Shown here: in pieces, positions 6,751 through 19,073 of the stretch
Layout of the letters: every line of letters starts with the position of its first letter
Position numbering within the stretch: position 1 is the stretch's first letter
Assembly: GCF_021165935.1 (NCBI RefSeq)
Contig: NZ_CP088953.1
Coordinates: 2,961,501 to 3,025,500 of the forward strand
Direction of reading: 5' to 3'
DNA from: Microbulbifer elongatus
GTDB taxonomy: Bacteria; Pseudomonadota; Gammaproteobacteria; Pseudomonadales; Cellvibrionaceae
DNA: 64,000 nt
Made by a program: the position numbers and the translations under genes
The notes under the pieces: model-generated
What the model was told of the DNA's origin: nothing
The model's database searches: none
The model's input: only the letters and a program-made list of their open reading frames with translations

Positions 6751-9306
6751 ATGAGAGAACTACCCATTCAGGACGTACTTCCAGCCCTACTGGAAAAACT
6801 CCGCGCACACCACAACGTCGTCCTGCAGGCCCCTCCCGGCGCCGGCAAGACCACCGCTGTGCCGCTGGCACTGCTCGAGAGCCCGTGGCTGCAGGGCCGC
6901 AAGATCATCATGCTGGAGCCGCGGCGCCTCGCCGCGCGCACGGCTGCAGCCCGCATGGCGCAGCTTTTGGGGGAGCCAGTGGGTAAGACCGTGGGCTATC
7001 AGATCCGGGCGGAACGTAAAACCAGCGCGCAAACCCGTATTCTGGTAGTTACCGAAGGGATATTGACCCGCCTGCTGCAGTCCGACCCCGAACTGGCCGA
7101 TACCGCGCTGGTGATCTTCGATGAATTTCACGAGCGCAATCTGCAGGGAGACCTGGCGCTCGCCCTGTGCCTGCAATCCCAGGAGGTGCTGCGCGAGGAT
7201 CTGAAGCTCCTCATCATGTCCGCAACACTGGATGCGGAGGGTATCGCCGGGTTATTGGATGACGCACCAATCGTGACCAGTGAGGGCCGCGCCTATCCGG
7301 TAGACATTGCCTACCTGCCCCATACGCAGGTGCCCGAACACATTCGCCAACTGCCCACACTGATCAGCCGCAAGGTGGGTGAGCTGATCGACCAGCAACC
7401 GGGCAGCATCCTGGTCTTTCTGCCTGGTGTCGGTGAAATCCGGCAAACCGAGCGGGCGCTCCGCGAACATCTCGGCCAGCGGGACGATATCCTGATCGCG
7501 CCGCTATACGGTGACCTGAAAAAAGAACAGCAAGATGCAGCCATCAATCCGTGCCCATCCGGGCGCCGCAAAATCGTGCTGGCAACCAATGTTGCGGAGA
7601 CATCCCTGACCATCGAAGGTATTCGTATGGTGGTGGATTCCGGTCTGATGCGGGAGTCCCGGTTTGATCCTAATACCGGTATGAACCGACTGGTGACGAC
7701 GCAAATCTCCCAGGCCTCCGCAACACAACGCACCGGCCGCGCCGGACGGTTGAGCGAAGGTTTTTGCCTGCGACTGTGGAGCGAATCCACCCAACGGGGT
7801 ATGGCAAAGAAGAACAGCGCGGAGGTGCTGCTCAGCGACCTGGCGCCGCTGGTTCTGGAGCTGGCCCAGTGGGGCGTGAGCGACGTGCGCGAACTGCGCT
7901 GGCTGGACCTGCCGCCACCCGGACCTGTGGCCCAGGCACGGGAACTGCTGATGGAACTGGGCGCTCTGGATTGCGAGTGGCGCATTACCGACCACGGGCA
8001 ACGGATGCTGACCCTGGGCGCCCACCCGCGGCTCGCGCACATGATCTTAAAAGGTAGCCAGCTCGGACTGGCAGAGCCTGCCACCCTCCTCGCAGCGCTG
8101 CTGTCGGAACGGGATATTTTCCGCGGTGAACAGCGCTGGAACCGGGACATTCAGCAACGTATGGATGTTCTGCAGGGAAGAGCCAAAGCCGGGACAGCCG
8201 ACCAGGGTGCAATTCAGCGCATTCGCCAGCAGGCAAATACCTGGCGCCAGCAGCTGTCTGCTCAACAAAATTCCACGGCGACAGAAGGTTCCACTCCGGA
8301 TCCCCTGGACACCACCGGGGTACTGCTCGGGTTTGCCTACCCGGACCGCATTGCGCAAAATCGCCGCGATCAGGGGCGTCGTTTCCTGTTGTCCAACGGT
8401 CGGGGGGCGCACTTTTCCCACGATGACGAGCTCGCACTGCAGCCTTACCTGGTGATCGCCGAGCTGGACGGCCAGGGGCGCGATGCCCGAGTGCAGCTCG
8501 CCGCCGGGATCAGTCGCACAGCGCTGGACCAGTTCTTCGCCGACCGGATCGAACAAACGGATGTTGTGCGCTGGGATAACCACAGTGGGCGCGCCATTGC
8601 CAGCCACCAGAGGCGCCTCGGCAAACTGGTTCTGGAAGATAAGCCCTCCGCCCATATCGCACCGGAAAAATTGAGCCTCGCCCTGCTGGATGCCGTGCGT
8701 CAGACCGGCTTGCGCCTGCTGCCCTGGACCAAAGAGTCCGAGGGGCTGGTGGCCCGTGTATGCTTTCTGCAGTCGGAGCGGGAGAAGTTTCCGGATCTTC
8801 TCGGGGAACTGGAGTTATCGGACTGGAGTGACAGTGCCCTGCTTTCCACCCTGCAGCATTGGTTATTGCCGCATCTGCAAGGCTTCAGCAAACTTGAACA
8901 ACTGAAACAACTGGACCTCAAAAGCATTCTGCTGGGGCAACTGGACTGGAATGCACAGCAAGCCCTGGACGCTCTGGCACCCGGCCATCTGCAAGCCCCC
9001 AGCGGCTCACGTATCGCCATCGACTATGTGCAAACGCCGCCAGTGCTAGCGGTGCGACTGCAGGAGATGTTTGGCCTGGCGCAAACTCCGGCGATTCTCC
9101 GGGGCCGCTATCCGCTGATGATTCACCTGCTATCTCCAGCACAGCGCCCGGTGCAGGTCACAAGAGATCTGGCCAGCTTTTGGCAGAACACCTATCACGA
9201 AGTAAAAAAAGAATTGCGCATCAAATATCAGAAACATTTCTGGCCAGACGACCCGGCCAACGCACAGGCCACCAACAAAACCAAGAAACGTATGAACAAC
9301 TCGTAG
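6751..9306 (+). CDS. hrpB: ATP-dependent helicase HrpB (DEAH-type)
   Basis: 851 aa, the length usual for HrpB. It starts MRELPIQDVLPALL, aligning with the known HrpB start, which supports ATG 6751. Motif I is G-A-G-K-T-T (about residues 31-36), motif II D-E-F-H (DEAH variant, about 124-127), motif III S-A-T (about 156-158) and motif VI Q-R-T-G-R-A-G-R (about 329-336), followed by the HA2 region and a C-terminal HrpB domain. The family is a putative RNA helicase of the DEAH group whose substrate is not settled. It is transcribed away from the marR-SIP operon, from a promoter very close to its start codon. Confidence 0.95.
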   Translation: MRELPIQDVLPALLEKLRAHHNVVLQAPPGAGKTTAVPLALLESPWLQGRKIIMLEPRRLAARTAAARMAQLLGEPVGKTVGYQIRAERKTSAQTRILVVTEGILTRLLQSDPELADTALVIFDEFHERNLQGDLALALCLQSQEVLREDLKLLIMSATLDAEGIAGLLDDAPIVTSEGRAYPVDIAYLPHTQVPEHIRQLPTLISRKVGELIDQQPGSILVFLPGVGEIRQTERALREHLGQRDDILIAPLYGDLKKEQQDAAINPCPSGRRKIVLATNVAETSLTIEGIRMVVDSGLMRESRFDPNTGMNRLVTTQISQASATQRTGRAGRLSEGFCLRLWSESTQRGMAKKNSAEVLLSDLAPLVLELAQWGVSDVRELRWLDLPPPGPVAQARELLMELGALDCEWRITDHGQRMLTLGAHPRLAHMILKGSQLGLAEPATLLAALLSERDIFRGEQRWNRDIQQRMDVLQGRAKAGTADQGAIQRIRQQANTWRQQLSAQQNSTATEGSTPDPLDTTGVLLGFAYPDRIAQNRRDQGRRFLLSNGRGAHFSHDDELALQPYLVIAELDGQGRDARVQLAAGISRTALDQFFADRIEQTDVVRWDNHSGRAIASHQRRLGKLVLEDKPSAHIAPEKLSLALLDAVRQTGLRLLPWTKESEGLVARVCFLQSEREKFPDLLGELELSDWSDSALLSTLQHWLLPHLQGFSKLEQLKQLDLKSILLGQLDWNAQQALDALAPGHLQAPSGSRIAIDYVQTPPVLAVRLQEMFGLAQTPAILRGRYPLMIHLLSPAQRPVQVTRDLASFWQNTYHEVKKELRIKYQKHFWPDDPANAQATNKTKKRMNNS

Positions 9307-9531
9307 GCGGAACCATACCTGTTTAATTCCCGGCCTCCGTAGATATTCACGACACCGGAGGTCAACTGAATTCAGATAAGCGCCACCAATGTCACATTTA
9401 CCAAGTCTCACCTTCTATTTACTTCCAACATGGGACGCCACGACGTAATTTCCAAGGGATATTTTCGTAGCTCACACCTTGCTAACCACAAGGATTGCGA
9501 GCGCCCTTGACACTACCCAGTGAGACAACAA

Positions 9532-11052
9532 ATGAGATCAGCTATACATTCGCGGCCGGCGAAACTGCTTCGCACGCTGCTTACAGGATTCGGTGCCGCA
9601 GTACTCTGTTGCAGTGCCCATGCAACTCTCTTCGAAGCCGAAGATTACAGTGCCTTTTATGACACCACTCCAGGAAACACCGGTGGTGCCTATCGCGCCG
9701 ATGATGTCGACATAGAAGCCACCACCGATAGCGGGGGTGGTCACAATGTAGGCTGGGTCGATGCCGGTGAATGGCTCGCCTTCAACAACCTGACGATTCC
9801 CAGCAGTGGGACCTATACCGTACGCTTCCGGGTCGCCTCCGCAACCGGCGGGACTTTATCGAATGATCTGAACGGCGGCACCATCGTGCTCGGCAATCTG
9901 GAGATCCCCAACACCGGAGGTTGGCAGAACTGGCAAACCATATCTCACACAGTACATATCGACGCTGGGACATACAGCCTCGGTGTCTACGCCGTTACCG
10001 GTAACTGGAACCTGAACTGGATCGAAGTCGTTGCCGAGGAGTCGGACACCGGCGTTGCCAGAGTCCATGAGCATTGCAATTTTAACGGTTGGTCCACCGC
10101 ACTCGACGTTGGGAGCTACAATCTGGCGAGTCTCCAGGCATTGGGTTTTGCAAACGACCAGGCCTCATCCATTGAGGTGTCATCCGGTTACCAGGCTACG
10201 CTGTACGAACACGATAATTTCACAGGCGCGTCGGTCACCATTACCGGCAACGATGAGTGCCTTAATAATGAAGGCTTCAACGATAATGTGACGTCGATTG
10301 TCGTGAGCCCGGCAGCGAGCAATGGACTGGTGTGGGCCGATGAATTCGACTCCATCAATAGTGCCAACTGGACGTTCGAAACCGGTGGTGGAGGCTGGGG
10401 GAATAGCGAGTTGCAGTATTACACCGCAGGCCAGAACGCATCGATCCAATACGACACTCAAGCGGGTAGCAATGTGCTGGTGATCGAGGCACGTCAACAA
10501 GGCGGGCAAAGCTGCTGGTACGGACCCTGCCAGTATACTTCCACCCGCATGATCACGGCTGGCAAGAAGGAGTTTCAGTACGGTCGTATCGAGGCCCGTA
10601 TCAAATTGCCGCAGACCCAAGGTATTTGGCCGGCCTTCTGGATGCTGGGAGGAAACATCCGCACGGGCACGCCCTGGCCTAACTCGGGAGAAATCGACAT
10701 CATGGAGCACGTAGGCTTTGAGCCGACTCTAACCCATGGTGCTTTGCACGGCCCCGGTTACTCCGGTAACACACCCATTACGGGAACCTATAACGTCGGT
10801 CAAAATGTGGACGCGGGCTATCACGTTTACGCGGTAGAGTGGAATAGCAGCGGCATCAGCTGGTACGTCGACGGCAATAATTTCTACAGCGTGTCACGTA
10901 CCCAGGTAGAGCAGTATGGCCCCTGGGTATACGACCACCCCTTTTTCATCCTGCTAAACGTCGCGGTTGGAGGTACATGGCCAGGCAGCCCGGACAGCAG
11001 TAGCCAGTTCCCGCAACGGATGTACGTCGATTATGTTCGTGTCTACCAATAA
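9532..11052 (+). CDS. Secreted GH16 endo-beta-glucanase (laminarinase type) with CBM6 and beta/gamma-crystallin domains
   Basis: 506 aa from ATG 9532; a GTG at 9520 adds four residues and cannot be excluded. A signal peptide (about 1-31, ending S-A-H-A) is followed by a CBM6-like domain (about 32-168, with F-E-A-E-D-Y and G-W-V-D-A-G-E-W), a beta/gamma-crystallin domain (about 175-268) and a C-terminal GH16 domain (about 274-506). The GH16 catalytic motif is G-E-I-D-I-M-E with E387 nucleophile, D389 and E392 acid/base. The crystallin domain holds two calcium-clamp motifs, N-D-Q-A-S-S (208-213) and N-D-N-V-T-S (250-255). It likely hydrolyses beta-1,3-glucan such as laminarin outside the cell. 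It is monocistronic with a strong terminator. Confidence 0.92.
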   Translation: MRSAIHSRPAKLLRTLLTGFGAAVLCCSAHATLFEAEDYSAFYDTTPGNTGGAYRADDVDIEATTDSGGGHNVGWVDAGEWLAFNNLTIPSSGTYTVRFRVASATGGTLSNDLNGGTIVLGNLEIPNTGGWQNWQTISHTVHIDAGTYSLGVYAVTGNWNLNWIEVVAEESDTGVARVHEHCNFNGWSTALDVGSYNLASLQALGFANDQASSIEVSSGYQATLYEHDNFTGASVTITGNDECLNNEGFNDNVTSIVVSPAASNGLVWADEFDSINSANWTFETGGGGWGNSELQYYTAGQNASIQYDTQAGSNVLVIEARQQGGQSCWYGPCQYTSTRMITAGKKEFQYGRIEARIKLPQTQGIWPAFWMLGGNIRTGTPWPNSGEIDIMEHVGFEPTLTHGALHGPGYSGNTPITGTYNVGQNVDAGYHVYAVEWNSSGISWYVDGNNFYSVSRTQVEQYGPWVYDHPFFILLNVAVGGTWPGSPDSSSQFPQRMYVDYVRVYQ

Positions 11053-11079
11053 GTTCTGCGGGTAATTCCGATACGACAA

Positions 11080-11115
11080 AAAGAAAAAACGCGGCATCTG
11101 CCGCGTTTTTTCTTT
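11080..11115. terminator. Bidirectional intrinsic terminator between GH16 gene and nfuA
   Basis: A perfect 17-bp stem, 11080-11096 pairing with 11099-11115 around a 2-base loop centre, has a core CGCGGCA/TGCCGCG flanked by A-run and T-run on both strands. It serves both convergent genes. Confidence 0.92.
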
Positions 11116-11128
11116 CGGAATAACAGAC

Positions 11129-11731
11129 TCAGTAATACGCCTGAGACTTGTCAGTATGGTCGGTAATATCTTTCACACCGGCCAATTCAGGTACCTTTTC
11201 CTTCAGCGTTTTTTCGACACCCTCTTTCAGGGTCATGTCCACCATACCGCAACCCTGGCAGCCGCCACCGAACTTCAGCACCGCATACATATCCTCTGTC
11301 ACTTCTACCAGGCTCACCTGACCACCGTGGGAAGCCAGACCCGGGTTGACGTCACTGTAGAGGACATAGTTAATCCGGTCTTCGATGGGGCTGTCGTCGG
11401 TGACCTTGGGCATGCGGGAGTTGGGTGCGCGGATAGTGAGCTGGCCGCCCATCTTATCCGCAGAGTAATCTACCCGCGCTTCATCCAGGTACGGGATACT
11501 GCGCCCTTCAAAATACGCCTTGAATCCGTTCAGCTGCATTTCCAGGTCGCCCTCTTTTTCTTCACCGGGGCGGCTATAGGCGATGCAGGTTTCCGCGTTC
11601 GGGGTACCCGGGTTGGATACGAACATGCGGATGGCGATTCCTTCACAGTCCTGCTTGGCCAGCAGGTCACGCAGGTACTCCTGAGCGGATTCGGTAATGG
11701 TGACGTTCAATTCTGTCGACTGTTCTGACAT
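11129..11731 (-). CDS. nfuA: Fe/S biogenesis scaffold/carrier protein NfuA
   Basis: 200 aa from the ATG at 11731 (MSEQSTEL); the longer frame upstream lacks a ribosome site, whereas GAAGG lies about 6 bases before this ATG. The N-terminal half (about 8-105) is an A-type-like degenerate domain and the C-terminal half (about 115-195) is a Nfu domain with the C-Q-G-C cluster-binding motif (C-x-x-C) after F-G-G-G. NfuA delivers [4Fe-4S] clusters to apoproteins, especially under oxidative stress or iron limitation. E. coli NfuA is 191 aa. It stands alone, downstream on the same strand of the DJ-1 gene by about 105 bases. Confidence 0.95.
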   Translation of the reverse strand: MSEQSTELNVTITESAQEYLRDLLAKQDCEGIAIRMFVSNPGTPNAETCIAYSRPGEEKEGDLEMQLNGFKAYFEGRSIPYLDEARVDYSADKMGGQLTIRAPNSRMPKVTDDSPIEDRINYVLYSDVNPGLASHGGQVSLVEVTEDMYAVLKFGGGCQGCGMVDMTLKEGVEKTLKEKVPELAGVKDITDHTDKSQAYY

Positions 11732-11836
11732 AGACCTTCTCAAATAACCAGGCTCAAATAACTGAGCGTTTATGTCGGGTATTCTACGCCCAAGCGCGGT
11801 CAATTTAAACCAGCCGCCAGATGCACGCCTAACCGG

Positions 11837-12526
11837 CTATTTCTGCACGTTGGACAGTGTCCCGAGCAGCGCTTTGGCAGCCGCTTCCGAGGACGCCGGA
11901 TTCTGACCGGTGACGAGCAGCCCGTCCGTGAGAACGAACTCCGCCCAGTCATCCCCTTTGGCGTAGTCGCCACCGCGCTCCTTAAGCATATCTTCCACCA
12001 GGAAAGGCACCACGTCGGTCAGACCGACACCCTCCTCTTCACTGTTGCTGAAGCCCGTCACCCGCTTGCCTTTCACCAGTGGCTCCCCTTCTTTATCCAC
12101 GGTGTTCTTGAAGACAGCCGGAGCGTGACAGACAGCACCAATTGGTCGATTCGCGCGGTAGAAACCGTGAATCAGCGCAATGGAACGCTGATCTTCCGCC
12201 AGATCCCAGAGGGGGCCGTGGCCACCGGGGTAAAACAGTGCATCAAATCCCTCCGCATCTACCGCGTCCAGCGCCTCCGTATTGGCCAGAGCCTGCTGCG
12301 CCAGTGGATCGTCGCGAAAGCGCTTGGTGGCGGGCGTGTGCGCATCGTCGGTATCACTTTTGGGGTCCAGCGGGGGCTGGCCACCCTTTGGCGAGGCCAA
12401 TGTGACTTCCGCGCCGGCGTCCACGAATACGTAGTAAGGCGCCGCAAATTCCTCCAGCCAGAAACCGGTTTTCTCCCCGGTATCTCCCAGCTGTTCGTGG
12501 GAGGTCAGTACCATCAGGATCTTCAT
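11837..12526 (-). CDS. DJ-1/PfpI (type 1 glutamine amidotransferase-like) family protein
   Basis: 229 aa from ATG 12526 (MKILMVLTSHEQLG), chosen because AAGGAG lies 6-7 bases before it. The fold shows the family elements K-I-L-M-V-L-T-S, A-S-P-K-G-G near residue 50, Y-P-G-G-H-G-P (about 99-105) and the nucleophile elbow G-A-V-C-H-A-P. The Glu/Cys/His arrangement resembles the HchA-like subgroup (Hsp31-type glyoxalase or chaperone proteins). Cytoplasmic, no signal peptide. It may protect proteins or metabolites from carbonyl damage; the exact activity cannot be read from sequence. Confidence 0.88.
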   Translation of the reverse strand: MKILMVLTSHEQLGDTGEKTGFWLEEFAAPYYVFVDAGAEVTLASPKGGQPPLDPKSDTDDAHTPATKRFRDDPLAQQALANTEALDAVDAEGFDALFYPGGHGPLWDLAEDQRSIALIHGFYRANRPIGAVCHAPAVFKNTVDKEGEPLVKGKRVTGFSNSEEEGVGLTDVVPFLVEDMLKERGGDYAKGDDWAEFVLTDGLLVTGQNPASSEAAAKALLGTLSNVQK

Positions 12527-12734
12527 AAGGGCTCCTTGTGCCATTGCCTTTGTTCAAGCCTAGGCTCACGAGATGGGGATTGGTTACCCCACCTTCGAGC
12601 CCCGCCCGGAAAATACAGTAGAACATTTGGTTACAAGGATATGCACAAGCGTTCTGCAAATCTTGTACAGGCCTGAAATAGCGCCAGATTGTGCTAAGAT
12701 TGCCGCCCTTTTTTGATCCTCCGGTGTTAAGGAA

Positions 12735-16448
<3,714 letters not shown>

Positions 16449-16473
16449 CCGGTTTACGGGATTACCCTTCCCG

Positions 16474-16552
16474 GTAGGAACCCGTGTCAGAGCTTGCCCT
16501 GCAAGCGAACAGTCAAGACACTGAATCGTTCGCCTGCAAGGCAGGCTCCTAC
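16474..16552. repeat. REP-like inverted pair between metH and DUF2970 gene
   Basis: Two diverged copies of a palindromic unit face each other. GTTCGCCTGCAAGGCAGGCT and following CCTAC at 16528-16552, read in reverse, matches GTAGGA...CTTGC...GCAAGCGAAC at 16474-16510. The GTAGGA(G)-CTTGC-GCGAAC pattern is the classic layout of pseudomonad-type REP sequences. Only this copy pair was noticed in the window. Confidence 0.6.
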
Positions 16553-16576
16553 AGTGATGCGCGCTTGGAGCGGAAC

Positions 16577-16786
16577 ATGGATCAAAACGACAAGAAGCCC
16601 TCATTCGGTCAGGTAGTGCTCAGCACACTTGCTGCCGCCATCGGTGTGCAGTCGAATAAAAACCGGGAGCGGGACTTCAAAGGTGGGAGTTTCAAGGCGT
16701 ATATCGCGGCGGGGATTATTTTCACCACCCTTTTCGTTTTGACCCTGGTACTGGTAGTGAAAACGGTTCTCAGCAATATGGGTTGA
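16577..16786 (+). CDS. DUF2970 domain-containing small membrane protein
   Basis: 69 aa from ATG 16577 (MDQNDKKPSFGQV); the frame extends upstream through the repeat but that part is not credible as coding. The pattern F-G-Q-V-V-L-S-T-L-A-A-A-I-G-V-Q-S-N-K-N-R-E-R-D-F is split here to stay short; it is the DUF2970 signature, followed by one transmembrane helix (about 43-65). GGAGCGGAAC lies just upstream of the ATG. Family function is unknown; members are common in gammaproteobacteria. It is separated from metH by a REP-like repeat. Confidence 0.85.
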   Translation: MDQNDKKPSFGQVVLSTLAAAIGVQSNKNRERDFKGGSFKAYIAAGIIFTTLFVLTLVLVVKTVLSNMG

Positions 16787-16863
16787 GCGCTGCTGGCGAA
16801 AAGGGCGCATCAGTGCGACGGTCTGCATAAGGCCTGCATGAATAATGGCGGGCAATAAAAACC

Positions 16864-16888
16864 TTTTCCGGTAACGCCCACCGGAAAA
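16864..16888 (-). terminator. Intrinsic terminator for the 44-aa membrane protein gene
   Basis: TTTTCCGGT (16864-16872) pairs with ACCGGAAAA (16880-16888) around a 7-base loop. On the minus strand the stem is followed by a T-run (plus-strand A-run at 16857-16861). The orientation matches termination of the small minus-strand gene at 16980-17114. Confidence 0.65.
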
Positions 16889-16979
16889 AGAATCATTCGT
16901 AAATAAGACCTTCAGCCCAGTGCATGCTTCCGCGCAATGCTTGTCTGGGCCGCGGCGCTGTATTCGATTTTGCCGGGAT

Positions 16980-17114
16980 CTAGCCCTGCGAGGCTACCCA
17001 GTAGACACAGGTCGCGACAAAAATGGCCACCAGGGCCACCGCCGCAATGGCGTCTACCACGTTATCGCTATCGTCGGATACAACTACTACTTCTCTTACT
17101 GCTTGATCGTTCAT
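16980..17114 (-). CDS. Small single-helix membrane protein of unknown function (44 aa)
   Basis: A 44-residue reading frame starting with ATG at 17114, with GGAG about 8 bases ahead, ending TAG at 16980. The first 20 residues are acidic and polar (MNDQAVREVVVVSDDSDNVV), followed by one hydrophobic helix of about 20 residues (D-A-I-A-A-V-A-L-V-A-I-F-V-A-T-C-V-Y-W-V) and a short A-S-Q-G tail. A minus-strand terminator lies about 90 bases downstream. I do not recognise the family. Coding is supported by the ribosome site, amphipathic layout and terminator, not by homology. It lies between DUF2970 and sulfite reductase, divergent from the latter. Confidence 0.6.
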   Translation of the reverse strand: MNDQAVREVVVVSDDSDNVVDAIAAVALVAIFVATCVYWVASQG

Positions 17115-17408
17115 CGGAATACTCCGTCTCTCAAGAAATCATTATTGTTTTAAAGGTAGCAGCACCGCTTAAAAGTGCGGTTTCTCAAGTAGATCAAATC
17201 CCCACGGGCGGTGCAACCGTGCAGTATTTCACCAGTTATAGACAGGTGAATTACTTATAACTGCCGGTTACTAAGGTAGCGAAAAAAATTGTTATTTTTT
17301 GTATAAGGCGGCTGGTATGTTATGCGCCACTCAGGGTCATAGACAGGCTCCAGAAGACCCTCTGGGCGCTGCACCGCCAGCGCGAAAAAGTAATGGAATC
17401 AAGCTCTT

Positions 17409-19073
17409 ATGTATCGATACGACGAACAGGACCACAAGCTGATCCGGGAACGGGTGGCCCAGTTTCGCGGCCAGACCGAACGCTATCTCGCCGGTGAACT
17501 GAGTGAAGAAGAATTTTTGCCACTGCGTCTGCAGAATGGTCTCTATGTCCAGCGCCTGGCTCCCATGCTGCGCATCGCGGTGCCCTACGGGCTGATGAAC
17601 AGCACCCAGGTTCGTCGATTGGCGCACATTACCCGCAAGTACGACAAGGGCTATGCGCACTTCACCACCCGCCAGAATGTTCAGCTGAATTGGCCAAACC
17701 TGGAAGATGTACCGGATATCCTCGCCGAACTCGCGGAAGTGGAAATGCACGCGGTACAGACCAGCGGCAACTGCATCCGCAACACCACCACCGACCAGTT
17801 TGCCGGTGTCGCCCGTGACGAGCTGGTCGATCCTCGCCCCTATTGCGAGCTGATCCGCCAGTGGTCCACTTTCCACCCGGAATTCGCCTTCCTGCCGCGT
17901 AAATTCAAGATTGCGGTATGCGGCGCCGAAGAAGATCGCGCAGCCATTCGCGCCCACGATATCGGTGTTCAGATCGTCAAGAACGATCAGGGTGAAACCG
18001 GCTTCCAGGTATTCGTTGGTGGCGGCCTGGGCCGCACACCGATTATCGGCGTCGCCATTCGCGACTTCCTGCCGGAGACTCACCTGCTCTCCTATCTCGA
18101 AGCCATCGTGCGGGTCTACAACCAGCTGGGTCGCCGGGACAACAAGTTCAAGGCGCGTATCAAGATACTGGTCAAGGCCATGGGTGCCGAAGAATTCGCA
18201 CGCCGCGTTGAAGCGGAGTGGGAGCAGATCAAGGATGGCGCGGAACAACTGACGCCGGAGGCCATCGAATGGTCCAAGCGCTTCTTCCCGGAACCGGCTT
18301 ACAAGACCTTCAGCGAAGGCCACGGTGAAGCGGTGCTACGGGATCGGGCCGGTGAAGATAAAGCCTTCGCCCGCTGGCTTGAACGCAACACCTTCCCGCA
18401 CCGGGTAGATGGCTACCAGGCCGTTACCCTGAGCACCAAGCCCACTGGAATCCCACCGGGCGACGTTACCGATCGCCAATTGGAAGCCATTGCCGAATTG
18501 GCCGACAAGTACAGCTTTGGCGAAGTGCGTGTGACCCACGAACAGAACGTCGTGCTGGCGGATGTCGAGCAGGAACAGCTCTTTGACCTGTGGCAGGAAG
18601 CCCGCAAACACGGTTTCGCCACCCCGAACATCGGCACCCTGACCGATATGATCTGCTGCCCGGGCGGCGACTACTGCTCCCTGGCCAATGCGAAGTCCAT
18701 CCCGGTAGCCGAGGCTATTCAACGCAAGTTTGACGACCTGGATTACCTCTACGACCTCGGCGATCTGGATCTGAACATCTCCGGTTGTATGAACGCCTGT
18801 GGCCATCACCATATCGGCCACATCGGTATTCTCGGCGTGGACAAGAAAGGCGAAGAGTTTTACCAGGTTCAGCTGGGCGGAAGCGCCAACGAGAAAGCCA
18901 GCCTGGGTAAAGTACTCGGCCCCAGTTTTTCCCGAGACGAAATGCCGGAGACCATCGGCAAGATTCTGGATGTGTTCGTAGAAAACCGTCAGCCGGAAGA
19001 GTTTTTTATCGACACCTACAACCGCATCGGCCTGCAGCCATTCAAGGAGCGCGTATATGCCAAAGCCAGCTAA
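17409..19073 (+). CDS. cysI: Nitrite/sulfite reductase hemoprotein (assimilatory sulfite reductase type)
   Basis: 554 aa with two ferredoxin-like half domains and two nitrite/sulfite reductase 4Fe-4S/sirohaem domains. Cluster ligands are C417, C423 (C-P-G-G-D-Y-C) and C460, C464 (C-M-N-A-C-G-H-H); T-T-R-Q-N-V-Q-L-N-W is the first substrate/sirohaem patch (about 87-96). It carries out six-electron reduction of sulfite to sulfide in the cytoplasm. The partner DUF934 gene, overlapping its end by 17 bases, is usual beside this CysI type and supports sulfite over nitrite. The upstream 290 bases are structured (AGGGTC/GACCCT and GCGCTG/CAGCGC pairings). The electron donor is not encoded nearby. Confidence 0.93.
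   Translation: MYRYDEQDHKLIRERVAQFRGQTERYLAGELSEEEFLPLRLQNGLYVQRLAPMLRIAVPYGLMNSTQVRRLAHITRKYDKGYAHFTTRQNVQLNWPNLEDVPDILAELAEVEMHAVQTSGNCIRNTTTDQFAGVARDELVDPRPYCELIRQWSTFHPEFAFLPRKFKIAVCGAEEDRAAIRAHDIGVQIVKNDQGETGFQVFVGGGLGRTPIIGVAIRDFLPETHLLSYLEAIVRVYNQLGRRDNKFKARIKILVKAMGAEEFARRVEAEWEQIKDGAEQLTPEAIEWSKRFFPEPAYKTFSEGHGEAVLRDRAGEDKAFARWLERNTFPHRVDGYQAVTLSTKPTGIPPGDVTDRQLEAIAELADKYSFGEVRVTHEQNVVLADVEQEQLFDLWQEARKHGFATPNIGTLTDMICCPGGDYCSLANAKSIPVAEAIQRKFDDLDYLYDLGDLDLNISGCMNACGHHHIGHIGILGVDKKGEEFYQVQLGGSANEKASLGKVLGPSFSRDEMPETIGKILDVFVENRQPEEFFIDTYNRIGLQPFKERVYAKAS

Noticed and set aside
12545..12734. Possible cobalamin riboswitch before metH
   Set aside because: The region is too short and no B12-box-like segment was seen.
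17164..17230. FNR/ANR-like site (TTGATCTACTTGAG on the minus strand) upstream of the small membrane protein gene
   Set aside because: Only the first half matches TTGAT-N4-ATCAA; the second half fails.
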